Below, one piece after another: positions 6,572 to 13,589 of a DNA stretch of 16,405 nt (positions are counted from its first letter, which is position 1; each line of letters begins with the position of its first letter). Under the pieces are notes generated by a model. It was not told the origin of the DNA, searched no databases, and saw only the letters and a list, made by a program, of their open reading frames with translations. Source of the DNA: Desulfobacteraceae bacterium (GTDB taxonomy: Bacteria; Desulfobacterota; Desulfobacteria; Desulfobacterales; Desulfobacteraceae); NCBI GenBank assembly GCA_003354055.1, contig PIVQ01000089.1:1-16405 (forward strand). The letters are read 5' to 3'. The translations under genes were made by a program, and so were the position numbers.

Positions 6572-7726
6572 ATGATACAAGATAACAATTACCAGGGCTT
6601 TGAGCAGGGACCGATTCGACCGCCCAGTGAAGCGGCAAGTCTGCTGCTCAGAATTACAAGAAACTGTCCCTGGAATAATTGTAAGTTCTGCGGACTTTAT
6701 AAGGGAACAAAATTCAGTCAACGGTCCGTGACACATATCAAGCAGGATATTGATATGGTCCGGGGGCATATTGATAATATCACCGCCGTTACCAAGGAGG
6801 GCAATGACGGTATCCGTCAGAAAATCATGGGGCTTTTTTCCGAAATACCCCATGATGAACAGGCGGCATTTCAGGCGGCGCTAAGCTGGTTTCAGAATGG
6901 GATGACCTCGATATTTCTCCAGGATGCAAATACCCTGATTATCAAACCGGATGACTTGGTGGAAATTCTGAACTATGTTAAAGACAGATTTCCTCTTGTT
7001 GACCGGATCACCTCATATGCCAGATCCCACACCATTGCCAGAATCAGTGATGAGGATATGACAAGATTTGCTTCGGCAGGTCTGAACAGAATTCATATCG
7101 GGATGGAATCTGCCTCTGATGAGGTGCTTGATTTTGTTAAAAAAGGCGTGGACAAGCAGACCCATATCAAGGCGGGCCAGCGGGTAAAGCGGGCCGGAAT
7201 AGAGTTGTCCGAGTACTTCATGCCAGGTCTGGGAGGCCAGGAATATTCCCGTGCCAACGCCCTTGAAACTGCCGATGCCGTCAATCAGATCAATCCGGAT
7301 TTCATAAGAATCAGAACCCTGGCCGTCCCGGATTCAAGTGATCTGGCAGAAGATGTCCGGCAGGGGACGTTCTCCATACCCAATGATGTGAAAACCGCTG
7401 AAGAGCTGTTGCTCTTCCTTGAGAACCTGGATGGCATTACCTCCACCGTAAAAAGCGATCATATCCTCAACCTCTTCCAGGAGGTGGAAGGCGTCCTGCC
7501 CGATGACAAATCTACGATGACCGCACCGATCAAGGCCTTTTTGGCCATGCCGGAGGAGACGCAGATGATGTACCGCGTGGGCAGGCGGACAGGCATTTTT
7601 GCAAGTATGAATGATCTGAACAGGCCCGACTTGATGAGGCATGCAGAGGCGGCCAGGGAAAGATACGGCGTCACCGTTGATACGGTGGATGAATTTGCGG
7701 ATAAAATGATGAAGCAGTTTATATAA
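6572..7726 (+). CDS. radical SAM protein with CX4CX2C cluster motif, function unknown
   Basis: 384 residues. The iron-sulfur cysteines are C32, C37 and C40 in TRNCPWNNCKFCGLYKG; the spacing CX4CX2C differs from the usual CX3CX2C. The leader RPPSEAASLLLRITRNCPWN resembles, from memory, a family of uncharacterised radical SAM proteins common in sulfate reducers. A partial TIM barrel follows: FLQDAN at about 115-120 (second strand), SYARSHTIARIS, then GLNRIHIGMESASDEVLDFVKKG, the Elp3/HemN-like IGxESxSxxVL region. The C-terminal part, after about residue 245, is not recognised and has no extra cysteine cluster of the SPASM type. It is not PylB, whose motif is CX3CX2C in a different context. An AAAGG at 6559-6563 is 8 bases from the ATG. 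It lies 21 bases before the aldehyde dehydrogenase and is probably co-transcribed with it under TetR control. Stop TAA. Confidence 0.85.
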   Translation: MIQDNNYQGFEQGPIRPPSEAASLLLRITRNCPWNNCKFCGLYKGTKFSQRSVTHIKQDIDMVRGHIDNITAVTKEGNDGIRQKIMGLFSEIPHDEQAAFQAALSWFQNGMTSIFLQDANTLIIKPDDLVEILNYVKDRFPLVDRITSYARSHTIARISDEDMTRFASAGLNRIHIGMESASDEVLDFVKKGVDKQTHIKAGQRVKRAGIELSEYFMPGLGGQEYSRANALETADAVNQINPDFIRIRTLAVPDSSDLAEDVRQGTFSIPNDVKTAEELLLFLENLDGITSTVKSDHILNLFQEVEGVLPDDKSTMTAPIKAFLAMPEETQMMYRVGRRTGIFASMNDLNRPDLMRHAEAARERYGVTVDTVDEFADKMMKQFI

Positions 7727-7747
7727 AAGTGTTAGGAGTATAACCCC

Positions 7748-9100
7748 ATGAAAGATGCATTAATATCATACGATCCGGGCAACGGTGAGAAAGTCGGGCA
7801 GGTACAGACCACTCCGATCGAACAAATTGCTGAGACCGTCAAAAAGGCGAAAACCGCTGCCGAAAGCTGGAAAACTCTGGGACTGGACAGCCGGTTACGA
7901 CTCATTCAACAGGCTTGGGGCTCGGCAGAACCCCAGGCCCGGGAACTTAGCAAACTTCTCAGCAGGGAAATGGGCAAAGACATCCAACGTGCCTCAGGAG
8001 AGGTTAACGGGACAATCTTCGGCGGACCGCATATCGCTAAAGAGGCAATGGATGCATTCCAACCCAGACCTGCCGGGCTCGCATCTCCTGGACGAGGAAC
8101 AAATATTGAATACAGACCCTTAGGCGTTGCTGCGGTCATTTCCCCATGGAACTATCCCCTGGCCATGGCCAATAATCTTATTGTCCCCGCTTTGGTTGCG
8201 GGAAATACGGTGGTGTTCAAACCCTCCGAGGAGACTCCGCTTATCGCAGATGCCTTTGTAAACCTCCTGAACAAGGTGCTGCCGGAAGGTGTCCTGCAAA
8301 TTATTCATGGGGATGGCGAGCAGGGAAAAGCCCTGGTGGAAAGCGATGTCAACCTGATTGCATTTACAGGGTCCATGGAGGCGGGAAAAGATATCATGGC
8401 ACGGGCAGCAGGGGGGCTGAAGCGTCTGGTCATGGAATTGGGCGGAAATGATCCCATGATTGTACTGGAAGATGCAGATATCCAGGCGGCAGCACGTTTT
8501 GCCGTTGCAAGTTCCTTTGAAAATGCAGGGCAGATGTGTACGTCCACAGAGCGGATTTATGTAGATGAAAAGATTGCGGACAGCTTTGAGCATATGGTTG
8601 TGGAAACAGCCTCCCTTTATAAAACAGGCCCCTGGAACATGCCCGGTGTGAACATCGGCCCCATCATCAACGCGGATCAGCACGCAATGATTGTAGCGCA
8701 TATCAGGGATGCCGAGGCCAAAGGGGCAAGAATCCTTCTCGGCGGATCTGCGCAGGAGGAACCTTATATAGCTCCCACCGTCATTGCAGGGTTAACCCCG
8801 GAAATGATTACGGAAAGCCACGAGACCTTTGGCCCTGTGGTGGCAATGGGCACATTCACCGATGTTGAAGATGCGATCAAAAGAGCCAACACATCCGATT
8901 ATGGCCTGGGAGCCGTCGTGTTCGGACGCAAAGACGCCCAGAGGGTGGCCGATCTTATGGAAGCTGGAATGGTGGGCATCAATCAAGGGGTCGGCGGCGG
9001 CAATGCCCCCTGGGTTGGGGCCAAGCAGAGCGGATTCGGTTTCCACGGGTCAGTTGACGGCCACAGGCAGTTTGCCCAGGTCCGGGTCATGAGTTCATAG
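7748..9100 (+). CDS. NAD(P)-dependent aldehyde dehydrogenase (succinate semialdehyde/betaine aldehyde-like)
   Basis: 450 residues, complete, like the shorter SSADH/BADH-type members. It oxidises an aldehyde to the acid with NAD(P)+. All key residues are present: N135 in SPWNYP, K158 in FKPSEETP, the FTGS turn at 206-209, general base E230 in MELGGNDP, and the nucleophile C264 in NAGQMCTSTER. The ETFGPVVAM block and the GFGFHGS near the C-terminus complete the fold. The substrate cannot be read; similarity points towards semialdehydes or aminoaldehydes. AGGAG at 7734-7738 is 9 bases from the ATG, and the gap to the radical SAM gene is 21 bases, so the two form an operon. It ends in TAG, with TAA four codons on (9110-9112); reading through would add only four residues. 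The stop lies 12 bases from the fapA remnant on the other strand. Confidence 0.92.
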   Translation: MKDALISYDPGNGEKVGQVQTTPIEQIAETVKKAKTAAESWKTLGLDSRLRLIQQAWGSAEPQARELSKLLSREMGKDIQRASGEVNGTIFGGPHIAKEAMDAFQPRPAGLASPGRGTNIEYRPLGVAAVISPWNYPLAMANNLIVPALVAGNTVVFKPSEETPLIADAFVNLLNKVLPEGVLQIIHGDGEQGKALVESDVNLIAFTGSMEAGKDIMARAAGGLKRLVMELGGNDPMIVLEDADIQAAARFAVASSFENAGQMCTSTERIYVDEKIADSFEHMVVETASLYKTGPWNMPGVNIGPIINADQHAMIVAHIRDAEAKGARILLGGSAQEEPYIAPTVIAGLTPEMITESHETFGPVVAMGTFTDVEDAIKRANTSDYGLGAVVFGRKDAQRVADLMEAGMVGINQGVGGGNAPWVGAKQSGFGFHGSVDGHRQFAQVRVMSS

Positions 9101-9112
9101 GCAGCTTTTTAA

Positions 9113-9415
9113 TTAATAGGTCTCAATAACAATTGAGGGGTCCTGGGTTCCGGGATTCAGGATCTCTCTGAATTTAACGTGATATACGGTTTCGGGCACA
9201 ATCGTCCGGGCGATTATCCCTTTGACGACGGTGCCTTATTCGCATTTGTTTTTAATCTTTACGGCTGCCGTTGACTGGGAAATGGTTGGAATATGGCTTG
9301 ATTCCTCTTGCGCTTTTAGGGCCTTCAATCCTTTCCCTCTCAGATACTGCCGGTTCTTCAGATCCCGAAGTCTTTTCATCCTCAGGATCCATTGGGTCGA
9401 TTTTTGAATTTTAAT
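9113..9415 (-). pseudogene. decayed duplicate of the 3' end of the fapA-like gene
   Basis: Read on the minus strand, this is a clear copy of 13590 to about 14010, the C-terminal coding end of the FapA/DUF342 gene. The first 220 bases align without gaps and end in the same C-terminus (ILNPGTQxPSIVIETY, then TAA at 9113-9115). Homology starts at that stop codon. An in-frame TTA at 9236-9238 gives a premature TAA where the whole gene has Lys. Beyond about 9335 the copy has lost roughly 90 bases encoding the coiled coil, plus smaller pieces, but keeps CCTTCAATCCTTT and GGATCCATTGGGTC as anchors, and fades by about 9415. There is no start codon or promoter. It is non-functional as a gene and a record of a duplication. 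Confidence 0.9.
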
Positions 9416-9421
9416 ACATAT

Positions 9422-9449
9422 GGGTGAGCTACTTTTTTGTAGCTCACCC
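9422..9449 (-). terminator. perfect 11-bp hairpin, likely terminator of the small minus-strand gene
   Basis: GGGTGAGCTAC and GTAGCTCACCC flank a six-base loop. The element lies 45 bases beyond the stop of the small minus-strand gene, the right place for a terminator. On that strand the following bases are only moderately T-rich (ATATGTATTAAAATT), so efficiency is uncertain. It also marks the right-hand edge of the fapA remnant. Confidence 0.6.
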
Positions 9450-9494
9450 TAAAAAATACCATGAAATTTTATAGAAAATTCAAGATATTATAAG

Positions 9495-10007
9495 CTACTT
9501 TACCCCTGATGACTGCTTCGCCTTCACTACCCCTCCTAATAGATGAGAAATAACCCCAATAGCAACATCCGCAGCACTCACGACTTCTTTTAAGACATCT
9601 ATTGCCAATGTATTTTGACTCGGGCTGCTCCAACCCCAGATTTTGTCGCCCTGAATGACTATATCAATAGCACTGTGTGGGGGAAGAGGATCAGTTGATT
9701 CTGAGCCATTGTTAAGGCGTTTTTTATTATCCCATACGTTTGAACCATCATTCAATGAATAGCAGATGTAATTTGTACTATATTCCTGAAAAATATAAGC
9801 AACCACGTTTCCGGATTTCAGACTTGTTACTTGAAATGCCTTTTTGTTAACCTCTGCCTGATTATCACACCATGGAAAAATGACACTCTTCCAGTTGGCG
9901 GATTTTTTAGTATCAACCATAATTGACAGTTTTTTATCTTCTCCATTAACGACATTAATAGCTACATCAAGGGCATTGATAATATTGTTTAGGCCTGTGT
10001 TCCACAT
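9495..10007 (-). CDS. small protein of unknown function with repeated terminal segments
   Basis: 170 residues from ATG 10007, chosen because GGAGG (10017-10021 on the complementary strand) lies nine bases upstream. An ATG 24 bases further up has no such site. I do not recognise the family. No signal peptide or cysteine cluster is seen. A hydrophobic or amphipathic segment near the N-terminus (NALDVAINVVNG) resembles one near the C-terminus (SAADVAIGVISHLLGG), flanking a Trp-, Asn- and Ser-rich, probably beta-rich core (KSVIFPWCDNQ, TNYICYSLNDGSNVW, PHSAIDIVIQGDKIWGW). The C-terminal helix with GG could associate with membrane. It is AT-rich compared with the aldehyde dehydrogenase. It stands alone between a fapA remnant and a long gene-free stretch, which suggests an acquired cassette. 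It ends in TAG, with TGA five codons later. Confidence 0.7.
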   Translation of the reverse strand: MWNTGLNNIINALDVAINVVNGEDKKLSIMVDTKKSANWKSVIFPWCDNQAEVNKKAFQVTSLKSGNVVAYIFQEYSTNYICYSLNDGSNVWDNKKRLNNGSESTDPLPPHSAIDIVIQGDKIWGWSSPSQNTLAIDVLKEVVSAADVAIGVISHLLGGVVKAKQSSGVK

Positions 10008-10022
10008 TTGTTTATTCCTCCA

Positions 10023-10057
10023 GCCCCACATGTTGAAGTATTAGATAGAAGTGGGGC
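10023..10057 (-). promoter_or_regulatory. leader hairpin next to the ribosome site of the small gene
   Basis: GCCCCAC (10023-10029 plus strand) and GTGGGGC (10051-10057) form a seven-pair GC-rich stem with a 21-base loop. On the minus-strand message, the second arm ends one base before the GGAGG site. It could control access of ribosomes to the small gene. The pairing is clear; regulation is inferred. Confidence 0.4.
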
Positions 10058-10548
10058 ATCTCTTCTGCCTAACTGATTTCACCGGCTGGCGGAAAGACCC
10101 GACAGAGGTGAAAAAACAGTATAAAGTTAATAAAAAATAATCATTTCAAAAAATGGCGCCGTCAGCCGGTACCGCTGTTAAATGAATTGTGAAATGCTAT
10201 GTTTAAACTGCCTTGCAGATGGGTTTCGTTCGATTTCTGACCGAAACATTCCAGACTTATTATAAAAGACCTTGATCGTGTTCTAACTTATGCATTGCTG
10301 GTCAGGGAGCTCCGACCGGAAAGTAGCTATTAGTTTTCCAATTCGTTTCATCTTCATTTCCCTTTTTTATGAAAACTAACAAATACTCCTAAGGTTCAAT
10401 AGAGTAAAATTTACCTGTTTTTAAAGAAATATATCCCGACCTTTATATTAAAGTGATAAAATGAGGGCGACTTTACAATTTATAAAAATAAACTTATGGA
10501 GTGGAGAGCCTTATTACTTTTGCCTGAAAAAAAATTCCCATGCCTGAA
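10058..10548. other. gene-free spacer of about 490 bases with scattered inverted repeats
   Basis: I find no credible coding frame here. Visible structures are ACCGGCTG (10081-10088) with CAGCCGGT (10164-10171), GTTTCG (10223-10228) with CGAAAC (10242-10247), and the near-palindrome GGTC-AG-GGAGCTCC-GACC around 10301-10318. On the minus strand, GGCGCC followed by ATTTTTT (about 10150-10160) looks like a weak terminator, although no gene precedes it on that strand. No tRNA fold or known riboswitch consensus was recognised. Confidence 0.4.
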
Positions 10549-10576
10549 TTGACAAAAAATTTAAGTAGTGTATTTT
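10549..10576 (+). promoter_or_regulatory. putative sigma-70 promoter of the response regulator
   Basis: A perfect TTGACA (10549-10554) is followed after 16 bases by TATTTT (10571-10576). Transcription would start near 10583, giving a leader of about 34 bases that carries GGAGGA (10605-10610), six bases before the ATG at 10617. Confidence 0.6.
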
Positions 10577-10616
10577 TTAAAAAATATTTCAAATAATCAT
10601 ATTTGGAGGATGCCTC

Positions 10617-11285
10617 ATGCCGATGATTTCTTTACTGATTGCTGATGATCACAATCTCTTCCGTAAAGGTCTGGTTCAAATTTGTGACGTTTTAGGAGGG
10701 TTCAACGTTGTTGGAGAGGCTGATAATGGTCGTACTGTGATTGAGCTGGCCAGGCAGTTGAGGCCGGATGTTATTCTGATGGATATTAATATGCCGGTCA
10801 TGAACGGTGTTGAAGCAACACAAAAAATAATCAAAGCGTGGCCCCAGGCCCGTATCATCATACTCACTATGTATCGACAGGAAGATATGATTTTCCAGGC
10901 AATCAAGGCAGGGGCCCGCGGTTATCTCCTTAAAGATATTGATGAGCAGAAACTGATCGATAATGTAAAAACGATTCATCAGGGTGAAGCTTTAATCAGC
11001 CCGGATATTGCGGTTAAAATAATTGAAGCGTTTCAGCGCCTCAGCAATCCAAAAGATGATAACAGAGAAAATGAACAATTGACAGCCGGAGAAATGGCTG
11101 TTTTACGTCGGATTGCGCAAGGAGAGGAAAACCGTGATATTGCATCAAAATTAAATCTTTCCCAGCGAACCGTGGCAAACCGTTTAAGTGAAATCTATCA
11201 AAAACTGCATGTCAACAATCGCACGCAGGCAGCTTTGATAGCGCTTCGTAAAGGATGGGCAAATCTGTATGAGGAAGATTGTTAA
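10617..11285 (+). CDS. NarL/FixJ-family response regulator
   Basis: 222 residues. The receiver domain (about 1-125) has the acidic pair D10-D11, phosphorylation site D56 in DVILMDINMP, T84 and K106. A LuxR-type helix-turn-helix follows (about 153-215): LTAGEMAVLRRIAQGEENRDIA, then LSQRTVANRLSEIYQKL. It should be a DNA-binding activator or repressor switched on by phosphorylation. GGAGGA sits six bases before the ATG. The only kinase nearby is the 7TMR-DISM histidine kinase encoded convergently, with 3' ends 2 bases apart. HisKA_3 kinases normally pair with NarL-type regulators, so the match is likely. Targets are unknown. Stop TAA. Confidence 0.93.
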   Translation: MPMISLLIADDHNLFRKGLVQICDVLGGFNVVGEADNGRTVIELARQLRPDVILMDINMPVMNGVEATQKIIKAWPQARIIILTMYRQEDMIFQAIKAGARGYLLKDIDEQKLIDNVKTIHQGEALISPDIAVKIIEAFQRLSNPKDDNRENEQLTAGEMAVLRRIAQGEENRDIASKLNLSQRTVANRLSEIYQKLHVNNRTQAALIALRKGWANLYEEDC

Positions 11286-11287
11286 AT

Positions 11288-13189
11288 TTACTGCGTAATT
11301 GAACAGGGCAGCCTGGTCAAGATTTGAACACCTTCTCCCTCCTGGCTTTTTACTTCAAATTCTCCATTAATCTGTTTAACTCTTTCCTGCATTTGATGAA
11401 TACCCAAATGCCCGTTTTGATATTTGTCAGCTAAATTTGCCGGATCAAAACCACACCCGTTATCTCTGATTTTTAAAACAATTTGCCGGCCCTCTATCAG
11501 TTTCAATTCAATCGATACGGTGCTGGCATTGGCGTGTTTAACAATATTGTTGATGGATTCCTGAATGATCCGAAAGAAAATCAACTCAAGCAATTGAGGT
11601 AGGTTTCTCAGTGAGTCAGTCATCGTGACGTGGAACTGAATCTGAAATTGTTCTTGAAATTCAGCTAAAAATTGCATCACAGCTTTTTGAAAACCATTTT
11701 CTTCAAGGGAAATCGGGCGCAGTGCAAAGATGGATCTTCGAACCTCCCTGATGCTATCTTTCAGAAGCTCCCGAAAAGTGTCCAACTCTTTATGCATTTT
11801 AGATGGTTCATCATCCACGATTTTATGCCAGAGTTTAGCCTTAAACCGCATATAAACCAGGTTCTGAGCCAGGCCGTCATGAATTTCCCTTGCGATGCGG
11901 TGTCTTTCCCCGACAATGGCCTTTTCCTCTGATTCAAGCAACTGCCTGAATTTTTTTTCTGATTTTATTGATTGCAGATACGCCTTGTCCCTTTCATCAC
12001 GTATTAGTTTAAAACGGTAGGCCAGCCCAAGGGAAAACAATGAGTATTCAACAGCAAGCCCTAACTGATGACCTAAATTGATAAAAAAATTGCCTTGTAT
12101 AATGCCAACGATTTCTAAAATTAATAGAATATTCCCTATAAATCCAAATGAGTATATGAATATATAATATTTAGCCATGGGCGATCCTTTGAAAAAGGCG
12201 GCAATACCGCAGGCATAAAACAGAAATAACATCAGGGTTGAAATTCCGTAAGCTAGTTCATAAGACAAAGGGCGATCGATAAAAAAGACCGCAATGCATC
12301 CAGCCACCTGGACAAAAATTGAAAATGAAAGAATTGAATCCCACGCGGGAGTAAAGCGTTTAGTTTCCAGAAAGCTTTTTGTGAACAGGGCCAGAAAAAC
12401 AAATTGACCGAATAATGAGATGAATGAATTGGGTCGTGACAGTTCAGGAAAAGAGGGCCATATATAAAGGATATCAAGGCCGTCGATGGACATTTGGGTG
12501 AAGAACATGGTTATTGTTGCTAATACGTAATACAAATAACTGATTTCTTTTACAATTAAATAAATCACAAAATTATAAACGATTAAAATTAACAGCAAAC
12601 CATAAAAGAGTCCCAATCCAAAAAGGGCTTTATTTTCTTTGCTTATAAATGCTTTAAAATCCCATAAGGTAAAATCAATTTTTGTGTAATCTTTATTTTC
12701 TAACCTTAAATAAATATATTGATTGATGCCGGGGGGCAAAATCAGTTCAAATGTGATGGATTTAGTTTTGAGATCCTGACGATTCCGGGGGAAAAATTGT
12801 CCATTCTCTTTACTTATAAACCGGCCGTTTTCCAGCGACTGGTAGATTTTGACGTTGTCAATAAAACAGGTATTGGTGTCAAGAATCAAGTGCAGTTTTG
12901 AAGAAAGACTATTGGTAATGGGAAAACGCAGCCAATAAACGCTCCCGTTATATTTTAAAGTTCTTTCATCCGGATGGATCATCCGAAAACGGTTTGCAAA
13001 ATCAAGGGAATCAATCTGTTCAATCTTTAGACCGCCTTCAGTATCTTCAAATAGTTCAAAGTGAGGAAATAACTGATAGCTGTTGTGGACTTCCGGATCA
13101 ATTTGTACAGAAGCATTTGCCCAAATCGGCGTTGAAAAAAGCGCCAGCACGTTTAATGTAAAAACAATAAAATGGAAAAATAATTTCAT
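11288..13189 (-). CDS. 7TMR-DISM sensor histidine kinase (HisKA_3 type)
   Basis: 633 residues. A signal peptide (1-25, ending PIWANA) leads to a periplasmic 7TMR-DISMED2-like domain (about 30-180, with WLRFPITN), thought to bind small, often sugar-like ligands. A seven-helix membrane domain follows (about 188-395: FYGLLLILIVYNFVIYL, then repeated hydrophobic helices). The cytoplasmic part has a coiled linker, the HisKA_3 box GERHRIAREIHDGLAQ with H437 as phospho-acceptor, and a HATPase domain with N-box ESINNIVKHA (544-553), DNGCGF (577-581) and GHLGIHQMQERV. GGAGG lies four bases before the ATG. It probably phosphorylates the NarL-type regulator encoded convergently. All catalytic motifs are intact; the ligand is unknown. 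Stop TAA. Confidence 0.93.
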   Translation of the reverse strand: MKLFFHFIVFTLNVLALFSTPIWANASVQIDPEVHNSYQLFPHFELFEDTEGGLKIEQIDSLDFANRFRMIHPDERTLKYNGSVYWLRFPITNSLSSKLHLILDTNTCFIDNVKIYQSLENGRFISKENGQFFPRNRQDLKTKSITFELILPPGINQYIYLRLENKDYTKIDFTLWDFKAFISKENKALFGLGLFYGLLLILIVYNFVIYLIVKEISYLYYVLATITMFFTQMSIDGLDILYIWPSFPELSRPNSFISLFGQFVFLALFTKSFLETKRFTPAWDSILSFSIFVQVAGCIAVFFIDRPLSYELAYGISTLMLFLFYACGIAAFFKGSPMAKYYIFIYSFGFIGNILLILEIVGIIQGNFFINLGHQLGLAVEYSLFSLGLAYRFKLIRDERDKAYLQSIKSEKKFRQLLESEEKAIVGERHRIAREIHDGLAQNLVYMRFKAKLWHKIVDDEPSKMHKELDTFRELLKDSIREVRRSIFALRPISLEENGFQKAVMQFLAEFQEQFQIQFHVTMTDSLRNLPQLLELIFFRIIQESINNIVKHANASTVSIELKLIEGRQIVLKIRDNGCGFDPANLADKYQNGHLGIHQMQERVKQINGEFEVKSQEGEGVQILTRLPCSITQ

Positions 13190-13252
13190 CCGGCCTCCAT
13201 GACCTTTTGCCTGAGTTGCCCATTAATTATTTTTTTAACAAATTTTTTCTTT

Positions 13253-13327
13253 TCATAAACTTTTTAACATTACCACTGCAATTTTTTGAACGGATGCAGT
13301 TTCTAAATCCTGAACATCGATTTTCAC
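13253..13327 (-). pseudogene. possible remnant of a YjfB-like motility peptide
   Basis: A 24-codon frame from GTG 13327 to TGA 13253 reads IDVQDLETASVQKIAVVMLK, which resembles the start of short YjfB-type putative motility proteins (a run of A, V, S and LKK). The family is normally about 60 residues; here a TGA ends it after LKSL. There is no ribosome site. The resemblance is from memory and weak. Confidence 0.2.
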
Positions 13328-13404
13328 AATGAAAAGGAGCTGAGCTGCTATCTTTTGGGTTGATTTTGAGCATACCCCGCCGAAAATCCCCCAAAGCGTA
13401 ATAA

Positions 13405-13566
13405 TTAATACCAGCCGCCTGCCGGGATTTGGGAATCAGAAAAGTCGTAAACCAAATCAGGAGTAGAATCGGAAATAGCAGGTTGCGGCAGATAATGGTT
13501 ACGGATATCCAAAAGTCCAAGGCGGCGTAAGATTTTTTCGAGTTTCTGCCCTTTAGGGTATTTAGA
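13405..13566 (-). pseudogene. C-terminal fragment of an unrecognised gene
   Basis: An open frame of 53 codons without a usable start (TGA just upstream at 13567-13569, TAA at 13405-13407) encodes protein-like sequence, including YPKGQKLEKILRRLGLLDI, LPQPAISDSTPDLVYD and ending PAGGWY. Its balanced composition suggests a decayed C-terminus rather than chance. A 97-codon frame overlapping it in another register (13227-13520) looks less protein-like. The family is not identified; a mobile-element or metabolic gene remnant is possible. It lies 21 bases past the fapA-like stop. Confidence 0.3.
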
Positions 13567-13589
13567 TCAAGTTATTTTGTAACGATTCC

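Noticed and set aside
6572..7726. The radical SAM gene as a displaced pylB
   Set aside because: The cysteine spacing is CX4CX2C, the surroundings (RPPSEA, CPWNNC) do not fit PylB, and it is paired with an aldehyde dehydrogenase under a TetR-type site.
9222..9407. A 61-codon plus-strand frame
   Set aside because: It lies antisense within the fapA remnant, where minus-strand homology explains the sequence.
13227..13520. A 97-codon minus-strand frame encoding a small membrane protein
   Set aside because: It overlaps a more protein-like frame in another register, lacks a ribosome site, and its basic, Ser- and Cys-rich tail looks like chance translation.
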